DNA of 64,000 bases. Source: a bacterium (GTDB lineage Bacteria; 4484-113; JAFGCY01). The stretch spans positions 45,362-109,361 of the forward strand of contig JADZFO010000060.1 in NCBI GenBank assembly GCA_020849855.1, given 5' to 3'. The first letter of the stretch is position 1; each line of letters starts with the position of its first letter. Positions 27,979-35,009 of the stretch are shown here, piece by piece. The notes beneath the pieces were generated by a model, which was not told the DNA's origin, ran no database searches, and saw only the letters and a list, made by a program, of their open reading frames with translations. The translations under genes were made by a program, and so were the position numbers.

Positions 27979-30804
27979 TTACAGGGTCCAGGGGTCAGGG
28001 TAATCCGCGTCAAGGCCGAGGCTCTTGAGCGCGTCCTTCAGCTTCTTCGCGTCAAACTGGCCGCGCTGGGCCAGGCCGCTAAGCGCGGCAAAGGCGATGT
28101 GCTCGGCGTCCACTTCGAAGTGGCGCCGCAGGGCCGCGCGGGACTCGCTGCGCCCGAAGCCGTCGGTGCCGAGGCTGATGATGCCGCCGGGCACCCAGGC
28201 CGCCACCAGATCCGGCAGCGCGCGCATATAGTCGCTGGCCGCCACCACGGGCGTGTCTTCCTTGCCAAGCACCTGCGTGATGTAGGGCACGCGGGCCTTG
28301 GCCCCGGGGTGCAGGCGGTTGTGGCGCTCGCAGCTCATGCCGTCGTTGCGCAGCTCGGTATAGCTGGTCGCGCTGTAGACATCGGCGCTCACGCCGAACT
28401 GCTCGGCCAGCAGCTCCTGCGCCCGCAGCACCTGCTGCATGATCGTGCCGCTGCCCAGCAGGCGCACCCTGGGCGCGCCCTTCTTGGCCACGCCCGGCTT
28501 GAAGAGGTAGATACCCCTGCGGATACCTTCCTCGACGCCCTTGGGCATCGCGGGCTGCAGGTAGTTCTCGTTCATCACCGTGACGTAATAGAAGCAGTCC
28601 TCCTGCTCCTCATACATCCTGCGGATGCCGTCCTGGGTAATCACCGCCAGTTCAAAGGCAAAGGCGGGGTCATAGGCGCGGCAGGTCGGCACCGTGCTGG
28701 CGATGAGGTGGCTGTGGCCATCCTCATGCTGCAGGCCCTCACCGTTGAGGGTTGTACGGCCCGAGGTGCCGCCGAAGAGGAAACCCTTGGTGCGGCTGTC
28801 GGCGGCGGCCCAGATCAGGTCGCCGACGCGCTGGAAGCCGAACATGCTGTAGTAGACATACATCGGGATCAGCGGCAGGTTATGCGTGCTGTAGGCCGTG
28901 CCCGCCGCGATGAAGCTGGCCAGCGAGCCGGCCTCGTTGATGCCTTCCTCAAGGATCTGGCCGTTCTTGGCCTCCTTGTAGTACATCAGGCTGTCGCTGT
29001 CCACCGGGGTGTATAGCTGGCCGTGGGCGGCGTAGATGCCGACCTGGCGGAACAGGCCCTCCATGCCGAAGGTGCGGGCCTCGTCAGGGACGATCGGCAC
29101 GATGTACTTGCCGATATCCTCCCAGCGCAGCATCTGGCCGATCATGCGCACCCAGGCCATCGTGGTGCTCACCGGATTGCTGGTGCCCTCGAAGAACTCA
29201 GCCCACTGCTCCAGCTTGGGCGCCTTGAAGGCCTTGGCCTTGTTGCGGCGCTGGGGCACCGAGCCGCCCAGCTCCTTGCGCCGGGCCAGCATGTACTTGA
29301 TCTCTTCGCTCTTCTCGCCGGGGTGATAGAAGCCGGCTTCGGCAACCGTCGCATCGCTGATCGGCAGCGCGAAGCGGTCGCGGAAGCGCGTCATCGCGTC
29401 GCCCTTCAGCTCCTTGGTGTTGTGCGCCACGTTGCGGCTCTCACCGGCCTCGCCGAGGCCATAGCCCTTGATGGTCTTGGCCAGGATCACGGTCGGGCTG
29501 CCGGTGTGCTCCATCGCACGCTTGTAGGCGGCATAGACCTTCTTGTGGTCGTGGCCGCCGCGGCTCAGGGCCTTCAGGTCGTCGTCCGTGAGGCCAAGGC
29601 GGTCAAGCAGGGCCAGCAGCTCGGGGTACTTGCCAAAGAAGTGCTCGCGGATGTAGGCGCCGCTCTCGACCGCGAACTTCTGGTACTCGCCGTCGACCAC
29701 CTCTTCCATGCGCTGCGCCAGCAGGCCGGTCTCGTCGGCGGCCAGCAGGGCATCCCACTTGTCGGCCCAGATCACCTTGATCACGTTCCAGCCGGCGCCG
29801 CGGAAGACGCGCTCCAGCTCCTGGATGATCTTGCCGTTGCCGCGCACCGGGCCGTCCAGGCGCTGCAGGTTGCAGTTCACGACCCAGATCAGGTTGTCGA
29901 GATTCTCACGCACGGCCAGGCTGATGCCGGCCAGGGTCTCAGGCTCGTCCGTCTCGCCGTCGCCGACAAAGCCCCAGACCTTTTCGCCGTGGTCCTCAAG
30001 CAGACCGCGGTTGATCAGGTGCTTGTTGAAGCGGGCCTGATAGATGCTCATCAGCGGGGCGAGGCCCATGGAAACGCTGGGGAACTGCCAGAAGTCGGGC
30101 ATCAGCCAGGGGTGCGGATAGCTCGAAAGTCCGCCGCCCTTCTGCAGCTCGCGGCGGAAGTTCTTCAGCTTCTCTTCGCTCAGGCGGCCTTCCAGGAAGG
30201 CGCGGGCATAAATGCCCGGGCTGGCGTGGCCCTGGTAGTAGACGATATCGCCGCTGGACTTCTCGCTGGGGGCGCGGAAGAAGTGGTTGAAGGCCACTTC
30301 ATACAGCACCGCCGCGGACTGGTAGGTGCTGATGTGCCCGCCGATGCCCGGCTCGGTGCGGTTGCCCCGCACCACCATCGCCATGGCGTTCCAGCGCACC
30401 AGGTTGCGGATGCGCCGTTCCATCTGGCGGTCGCCGGGATACTCAGGCTCATCCTCGACCGGAATCGTGTTGTAGTAAGGCGTGTTGGCGCTGAAGGGAA
30501 TGCCGGTGCCGGGAAGCTGGGCCCGCTGCTGCAGGATGCCCAGCAGGAACTTCACCCGCTCGGGGCCCTCGCGCTCCAGCACGGCCTCAATACTGTCCAG
30601 CCACTCGCGGGTTTCCTGGGGGTCCAGGTCGGACAGGCCCGAGAAACCCATGGGCAGGGCGGAACCGTCATATTCCTGGCTGCCCACGGCGGAGCCATTG
30701 CCGCCGGAGCCATTAAGCCTGGCTTCGGCGCCGGCCGCGGCGCCATTGCTCGCGGCATGGCCGTTCAGGCGCGCCGCTTCATTGTCTGTCTTCTGTTTAG
30801 GCAT
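27979..30804 (-). CDS. aceE: Pyruvate dehydrogenase E1, homodimeric (AceE type)
   Basis: 941 residues, full length for the homodimeric E1. Thiamine diphosphate motif GDGETDEPE...NLDNLIWVVNCNLQRLDGPV, the GHASPGIYARAFLEGRL segment and SMFGFQRVGDLIWAAADSR are diagnostic. A low-complexity Asn/Gly/Ala N-terminal extension of about 50 residues precedes the conserved start of the family. It decarboxylates pyruvate and acetylates the E2 lipoyl group. Its leader shares a GGCCGGCG(G)CCTTTT segment with that of sucA. Confidence 0.96.
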   Translation of the reverse strand: MPKQKTDNEAARLNGHAASNGAAAGAEARLNGSGGNGSAVGSQEYDGSALPMGFSGLSDLDPQETREWLDSIEAVLEREGPERVKFLLGILQQRAQLPGTGIPFSANTPYYNTIPVEDEPEYPGDRQMERRIRNLVRWNAMAMVVRGNRTEPGIGGHISTYQSAAVLYEVAFNHFFRAPSEKSSGDIVYYQGHASPGIYARAFLEGRLSEEKLKNFRRELQKGGGLSSYPHPWLMPDFWQFPSVSMGLAPLMSIYQARFNKHLINRGLLEDHGEKVWGFVGDGETDEPETLAGISLAVRENLDNLIWVVNCNLQRLDGPVRGNGKIIQELERVFRGAGWNVIKVIWADKWDALLAADETGLLAQRMEEVVDGEYQKFAVESGAYIREHFFGKYPELLALLDRLGLTDDDLKALSRGGHDHKKVYAAYKRAMEHTGSPTVILAKTIKGYGLGEAGESRNVAHNTKELKGDAMTRFRDRFALPISDATVAEAGFYHPGEKSEEIKYMLARRKELGGSVPQRRNKAKAFKAPKLEQWAEFFEGTSNPVSTTMAWVRMIGQMLRWEDIGKYIVPIVPDEARTFGMEGLFRQVGIYAAHGQLYTPVDSDSLMYYKEAKNGQILEEGINEAGSLASFIAAGTAYSTHNLPLIPMYVYYSMFGFQRVGDLIWAAADSRTKGFLFGGTSGRTTLNGEGLQHEDGHSHLIASTVPTCRAYDPAFAFELAVITQDGIRRMYEEQEDCFYYVTVMNENYLQPAMPKGVEEGIRRGIYLFKPGVAKKGAPRVRLLGSGTIMQQVLRAQELLAEQFGVSADVYSATSYTELRNDGMSCERHNRLHPGAKARVPYITQVLGKEDTPVVAASDYMRALPDLVAAWVPGGIISLGTDGFGRSESRAALRRHFEVDAEHIAFAALSGLAQRGQFDAKKLKDALKSLGLDADYPDPWTL

Positions 30805-31295
30805 AGTTGTTCTTCGGCCGCGCGCAGAAAAGGCCGCCGGCCAAGCTGACTATTTTACCTCTCAACATCCGTAAAGGCGCTGTTTCGGCTGATGTATTCC
30901 CGGTGAAGACCAGTAGCCCCGGCCGCCGTGCCGGCGTCCGGTAGCGACGGGGCCTGTCTCCTGCAGGGCTGGGGCTTGTCCCCACCCGGCGGCAGCCCGC
31001 CAGCCTCGCCAACTCCTGTAGGGGTGGGGCTTGTCCCCACCCGGCGGGCGTGACGCCCGCACGCAGCGTGCTAGCTGGCAGGCGTGTTGAATGTAGGGGC
31101 GCGTGGAGCGCGCCCGGGGTGGAAGTTGGCGGGCAGCTGGGACGGACATGAGCGCAGACAACTGCTCTGCATTCTGTTGCCGCTAGCAACTGCAGAATCC
31201 AGGGGAAGGTAATGCCAGCCGGATGCCAGAGCTCCCGCCTTATGGTCGCAGCTAGCTTCAACCACCGCGGGCGCGCTCCACGCGCCCCTACGAGA
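30805..31295. other. 491-bp non-coding gap between lpd and aceE
   Basis: Short frames here are not supported as genes. It holds a -10-like TAAAAT close to aceE (minus strand, about 30860) and the repeats listed at 30965-31291. Nothing else is recognised. Confidence 0.6.
30965..31291. repeat. REP-like palindromes, including a 24-bp inverted pair
   Basis: Two direct copies of GGGGCTTGTCCCCACCCGGC (about 30970 and 31026), and a 24-bp GTAGGGG-type palindromic unit at 31093-31116 that recurs exactly inverted at 31268-31291, about 150 bp away. The arrangement resembles a REPIN or a small non-autonomous element. Confidence 0.75.
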
Positions 31296-32699
31296 TTACG
31301 AATGCAACGCCTGCGCGAAGGTGGCCCAGGCGGCCTCCTTCACGATCTCGCTGAGGCTCGGGTGGCTGTGGCTGGTGCGGGCGATGTCCTCGCTGCAGGC
31401 GCCGAACTCCATCGCCATCACGCACTCGGCGATCAGGTCGCCGGCCCGCGCGCCGATGATGTGCGCCCCCAGCAGGCGGTCGGTCTTGGCATCCGCCAGC
31501 AGCTTGACGCGGCCGTCGGTGGCGTTCAGCGCCTTGGCCCTGCCGTTGGCCTTGAAGATGAAGGAGCCCTTCTTGTACTCAACGCCGGCTTCCTTCAGCT
31601 CGTCCTCGGTCCTGCCCACGCTGGCCACTTCCGGGTAGGTGTAAACCACGCCGGGGATGTTGTGCGTGTGGTGCCCATAGCCGGTGGCGATCTGCTCCAC
31701 GCAGGCCACGCCTTCATGCTCTGCCTTGTGCGCCAGCATCGGCCCCTTCACCACATCGCCGATGGCATAGATATTGGCGGTGCTGGTATGGAAATGCTCG
31801 TCGATATCAATGCGGCCGCGCTCGTCCAGCTTGACCCCGACGCTCTCCAGGTTCAGGCCGTCGGTGTTGGGCCAGCGGCCCACAGCCACCAGTACGCGGT
31901 CGGCGCTCAGCGGCTCGGCCCCTTCGATCTCCACCTGCACCTCGGCCTTCTTGCCCTTGCCCACCACCTTCGCGCCGGTCACCTTGGTGCCGAGGCGGAA
32001 CTCCAGGCCCTGCTTCTTCAGCATCCGCTGGGCTTCATTGGCGATCTCGCTGTCCATGCCGGGCAGGATGCGGTCAAGGTACTCCAGCACCGTCACCTGG
32101 CTGCCCAGGCGGCTCCAGACCGAGGCCATCTCAAGGCCGATATAACCGGCGCCGATCACGATCAGGCGGGCCGGCACCTCGGGGAAGGACAGGGCCTCCG
32201 TGCTGCCGACGATGCGCTCGCCGTCCAGCTCCACACCGCGCAGGGCGGCATACTTCGAGCCGGTGGCGATGATGCAGTTCTTATAGGTCAGGGTGCTTTC
32301 CGTGCCGTCATTGGCCTTGACGATCACCCGGCCCGGGCCGTCAAAGCGGCCATGCCCGAAGAAGCGCTCGACCTTGTTCTTCTTGAACAGGAAGGCCACG
32401 CCATCCGTGAGCTGGGTCACGATGTCATCCTTGCGCTGCATCAGGGCCGGCAGGTTCAGCTCGACACCCTTGACAGAGAAGCCATGCGCTTCAAAGCCGT
32501 GCCTGGCCTCGCTGTACAGCTCGCTGGATTCCAGCAGCGCCTTGCTGGGGATGCAGCCCACCCGCAGGCAGGTGCCGCCCAGGCGCGGCTCCAGCTCGAT
32601 GCAGGCCGTCTTGAGGCCCAGCTGGCCGGCGCGGATGGCGGCGACGTAGCCGCCAGGGCCGGCGCCGATGATCACAAGGTCGAAGTTCTGCTCAGCCAT
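31296..32699 (-). CDS. lpd: Dihydrolipoamide dehydrogenase (E3)
   Basis: 467 residues. FAD motif GAGPGGYVAA at 12-21, redox disulfide GGTCLRVGCIPSK (Cys44, Cys49), NAD motif GAGYIGLEMA, and the C-terminal catalytic His-Glu pair in HSHPSLSEIVKE. It reoxidises the lipoyl groups of both E2 enzymes in this locus. The ATG at 32699 gives the standard N-terminus. Upstream in-frame codons run into a palindromic repeat and are rejected. It follows the selenocysteine-type rhodanese gene by about 130 bp. Confidence 0.96.
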   Translation of the reverse strand: MAEQNFDLVIIGAGPGGYVAAIRAGQLGLKTACIELEPRLGGTCLRVGCIPSKALLESSELYSEARHGFEAHGFSVKGVELNLPALMQRKDDIVTQLTDGVAFLFKKNKVERFFGHGRFDGPGRVIVKANDGTESTLTYKNCIIATGSKYAALRGVELDGERIVGSTEALSFPEVPARLIVIGAGYIGLEMASVWSRLGSQVTVLEYLDRILPGMDSEIANEAQRMLKKQGLEFRLGTKVTGAKVVGKGKKAEVQVEIEGAEPLSADRVLVAVGRWPNTDGLNLESVGVKLDERGRIDIDEHFHTSTANIYAIGDVVKGPMLAHKAEHEGVACVEQIATGYGHHTHNIPGVVYTYPEVASVGRTEDELKEAGVEYKKGSFIFKANGRAKALNATDGRVKLLADAKTDRLLGAHIIGARAGDLIAECVMAMEFGACSEDIARTSHSHPSLSEIVKEAAWATFAQALHS

Positions 32700-32718
32700 T
32701 ACATCCCCACTGATATCC

Positions 32719-32775
32719 GGTGGGGCGGACGTGCCCGTCCGCCAGCTTCCGCGGCCAGGCATGGCCGCGCCACCC
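32719..32775. repeat. Pair of opposed palindromes between the rhodanese gene and lpd
   Basis: GGCGGACGTGCCCGTCCGCC and CGGCCAGGCATGGCCG are hairpins with short loops, bordered by GGTGGGG on one side and CCACCC on the other. Same style as the other GTAGGGG-bordered repeats. It could also act as a processing or termination hairpin. Confidence 0.6.
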
Positions 32776-32827
32776 AAACACAAGCCGGGTCGCCCCGGCT
32801 GCGTTATTTTACTGCTGGATCAGCTGC

Positions 32828-33148
32828 TCAGCTGCGGCGCCAGGCATAAACGCCGCCGTCGAGCACCATTGTGTTGCTGAAGCCCATCTCTTTGTACTGT
32901 TCCGCCAGACCGACGGCTGAGCTGTCGCCAGCTCAGCTTCAGTAGAAGATCAGGCCCTGGTCCCTGTCCAGTCCTGGCAGCAGAGCCTCGAACTCGTCAT
33001 AAGGCACAGCCCCATCAAGGTAGTTGGCGTTGAAGCCGGGGCCCTTGCGATAGGCCGCCACCAGCAGCGCGCCGCTGTCCATCAGCTCGCGAGCCTGGGC
33101 TGGGCCTACGCGGCGCACATCCCTGCTCACCTGACCAGATCCTGCCAT
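32828..33148 (-). CDS. Predicted selenoprotein: rhodanese-like protein with Sec-x-Sec active site (two in-frame TGA)
   Basis: 106 residues if TGA at 32939-32941 and 32933-32935 is read as selenocysteine (Sec70, Sec72). Before them, MAGSGQVSRDVRRVG to GLIFY is a normal rhodanese first half. After them, the same frame continues AGDSSAVGLAEQYKEMGF and ends MVLDGGVYAWRRS, a classic rhodanese C-terminus, then TGA at 32828-32830. The tandem paralogue has LIFYCDC and aligns without gaps, so both TGAs fall exactly on the catalytic CxC cysteines; the widespread CSC-type rhodaneses also match (CSC to USU). AGGAG stands 7 nt before the ATG. A GGUCU-loop hairpin lies downstream. The alternative, a pseudogene, would need two TGA mutations at just these codons with the rest intact. 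No sel genes are in this window. Confidence 0.85.
32902..32937 (-). promoter_or_regulatory. Candidate bacterial SECIS element
   Basis: In the mRNA, CCGUC-GGUCU-GGCGG (32902-32916) forms a 5-bp stem (one G-U) with apical loop GGUCU, the loop sequence important for SelB binding in E. coli fdhF. The loop-side stem starts 21 nt after the second UGA and 27 nt after the first, placing the loop within the UGA-to-loop range I recall for bacterial SECIS models. A second perfect 8-bp hairpin, GCUGAGCU-GGCGAC-AGCUCAGC (32916-32937), encloses the second UGA. The bulged U of the E. coli element is not evident. Confidence 0.6.
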
Positions 33149-33244
33149 TCAATTCTCCTGACTGCCGGGCTTAGCGGGTTTCATACCCTTCAGCCGGCCG
33201 AAATGGTCTAGGCGGCAGTTCGGTGCACCTCTGCCTCAGGAGGT

Positions 33245-33574
33245 TCAGCCCCGGGCCGCCCCGGCCTGCTGTGGCCGGTTCTGCTCCAGCGCATTCCTGC
33301 CGCCTTCAACCACCCTGACGTTGGTGTAGCCCTGGCGGGCAAACTTCTCCGCCTGCTCGATCGCCTTTCCGTCATCGTCGCAGTCGCAGTAAAAGATCAG
33401 CTCCTTGTCCGGGGAAAGGTCGTCAAGCTGCTGCTGGAAATCGACAAAGGACATGCTGCCCGCTACCTGCGAGCGGTACCAGCCCTCAGCATCCTCGAAG
33501 CCATTGATGAGCAGCGCTCCCAGGCCAACGTCCCGCCAGGCCTGCCGGCCGTCAATAGTGCTGTATGCAGCCAT
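33245..33574 (-). CDS. Rhodanese-like protein with CxC active site
   Basis: 109 residues, one rhodanese domain, cytosolic. The active-site loop FYCDCDDDGKA has Cys63 and Cys65; the C-terminal part QGYTNVRVVEGGRNAL is typical. The ATG is preceded by a perfect AAGGAGGT. It is the cysteine paralogue of the neighbouring selenocysteine-type gene, 96 bp downstream in transcription. Location between sucB and lpd suggests a link to sulfur or lipoyl chemistry, or simply redox housekeeping; unproven. Confidence 0.88.
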   Translation of the reverse strand: MAAYSTIDGRQAWRDVGLGALLINGFEDAEGWYRSQVAGSMSFVDFQQQLDDLSPDKELIFYCDCDDDGKAIEQAEKFARQGYTNVRVVEGGRNALEQNRPQQAGAARG

Positions 33575-33632
33575 AAGAAACCTCCTTGCATCTACCTTCC
33601 GGTAGCTGGACTCAGAGGCTCAGGCGGGGTTC

Positions 33633-34904
33633 CTAGATCTCAAGCAGCATGCGGGCCGGGTCTTCCATGCACTCCTTGATGCGCTTGAGGAAGCTGACGC
33701 TCTCGCGGCCGTCGATGATGCGGTGGTCATAGGTCAGGGCCACATACATCATCGGGCGGATCACCACCTGGCCGTCCCTGGCCACCGGGCGGTCCTGGAT
33801 CGCATGCAGGCCCAGCACACCGCTCTGCGGGGGGTTGACGATCGGCGTGCTCATCAGGCTGCCATAGACACCGCCGTTGGAGACGGTAAAGGTGCCGCCT
33901 TCAAGTTCAGCAAGGTCGATCTTGTTGGCCTGGGCCCGGGCGCCGAAGTCGCCGATGGTCAGCTCCAGCTCGGCAAAGCTCATCCGGTCGGCGGCGCGGA
34001 TCACCGGGACCAGCAGGCCCTTGCCGCCACCCACCGCGATGCCGATGTCGTAGTAGTTCTTGTAAACGATGTTCGTGCCGCGGATCTCGGCGTTGACCTG
34101 CGGGAACTGCTTCAGGGCCTCAATGGCGGCCTTGATGAAGAAGCTCATGAAGCCCAGCTTCACGCCGTGCTTGGCGGTGAAGCTCTCCTGGTACTGCTTG
34201 CGCAGCGCCATCACGTTGCTCATGTCGATCTCGTTGAAGGTCGTCAGCAGGGCCATGGTCTGCTTGCTGTAGACCAGGCGCTCGGCGATCTTCTTGCGGA
34301 TCGGTGTCATCGCCACGACTTCCTCGTCCACATAGCCCTCGGCCTGCGGACGCGCGGCAGCGCCCTTCGCCGCCGGGGCGGGGGTGGCCGCGCCCTGTTC
34401 CACGAAGCGCTGGACATCCTCCTTCAGCACACGGCCGCCAAGGCCGGTGCCAGGCACCTGCGAAGCGTTTACTCCGTGCTGGGCGGCCAGGCGCTCGGCG
34501 GCCGGCAGGGCCGTGCCGGCGCCCTTGCGGCTGCCGCTCTCGGCGATGGCCGAGCCATTGCCGCTGGGGGCGACTGTCGTCGGGGCGGCGGCCTGGTCGC
34601 TGGCTGCTGCTGCGGCGCCCGAGGGGGCGGCTGCTGAGACTGCCGCGGCGCTGGCGCTGGCGCTGGCCGTCTCGTCGATCACTGCCAGCACCTCGCCGAT
34701 CTGGGCGGTCTCGCCCTCCTGCTTGCGGATCTCCTTCAGCACACCGGCGCTGGGCGCAGGAACCTCGACGGTGGCCTTGTCGCTTTCCAGCTCGACCACG
34801 GTCTCGTCAACCTTGAAGGCCTCGCCGACCTTCTTGCGCCAGCCGCCGACCACCACTTCAGTGACCGACTCGCCAATTGTGGGCACTTTCACTTCGACAG
34901 CCAT
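33633..34904 (-). CDS. sucB: 2-oxoglutarate dehydrogenase E2 (dihydrolipoamide succinyltransferase)
   Basis: 423 residues: one lipoyl domain (Lys43 in [12 protein letters not shown]), an Ala-rich linker, an E3-binding domain (about 125-165, [20 protein letters not shown]) and the catalytic domain with His394/Asp398 in [11 protein letters not shown]. The TIGES...[10 protein letters not shown] start distinguishes it from aceF. GAGGAAA precedes the ATG. It accepts succinyl groups from SucA. Confidence 0.95.
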   Translation of the reverse strand: MAVEVKVPTIGESVTEVVVGGWRKKVGEAFKVDETVVELESDKATVEVPAPSAGVLKEIRKQEGETAQIGEVLAVIDETASASASAAAVSAAAPSGAAAAASDQAAAPTTVAPSGNGSAIAESGSRKGAGTALPAAERLAAQHGVNASQVPGTGLGGRVLKEDVQRFVEQGAATPAPAAKGAAARPQAEGYVDEEVVAMTPIRKKIAERLVYSKQTMALLTTFNEIDMSNVMALRKQYQESFTAKHGVKLGFMSFFIKAAIEALKQFPQVNAEIRGTNIVYKNYYDIGIAVGGGKGLLVPVIRAADRMSFAELELTIGDFGARAQANKIDLAELEGGTFTVSNGGVYGSLMSTPIVNPPQSGVLGLHAIQDRPVARDGQVVIRPMMYVALTYDHRIIDGRESVSFLKRIKECMEDPARMLLEI

Positions 34905-34917
34905 TCATTTCCTCGCA

Positions 34918-35007
34918 GGGCCGCATGGATATGCGGCCGTCTTCATCTTCGTAGGGCGCATGGACATGCGTCCAGCAACCACAGGGCGCACATCCATGCG
35001 CCCTTAC
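34918..35007. repeat. REP-like palindromes between sucA and sucB
   Basis: Three units: GGCCGCATGGATATGCGGCC at about 34919-34938, GTAGGGCGCATGGACATGCG at 34951-34970, and an inverted relative ending GCGCCCTTAC at 34983-35007. Units 2 and 3 face each other, as in REPINs. Confidence 0.75.
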
Positions 35008-35009
35008 AA

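Noticed and set aside
29023-30849. A 608-codon plus-strand frame across aceE
   Set aside because: Antisense to a fully conserved aceE; no domain seen.
30797-31261. Several 60-150-codon frames in the lpd-aceE gap
   Set aside because: They follow the palindromic repeats, with repeated Pro/Ala/Arg peptides and no ribosome-binding sites.
32828-33148. Reading the TGA-interrupted rhodanese as an ordinary pseudogene or as two short genes
   Set aside because: Only the two catalytic cysteine codons are affected, the frame is otherwise intact on both sides, and the ribosome-binding site is strong.
32828-33148. A genome-wide reassigned UGA codon (code 4 or 25)
   Set aside because: Many genes in the window (ctaB, sco, the ABC permease and others) terminate at TGA with correct family lengths.
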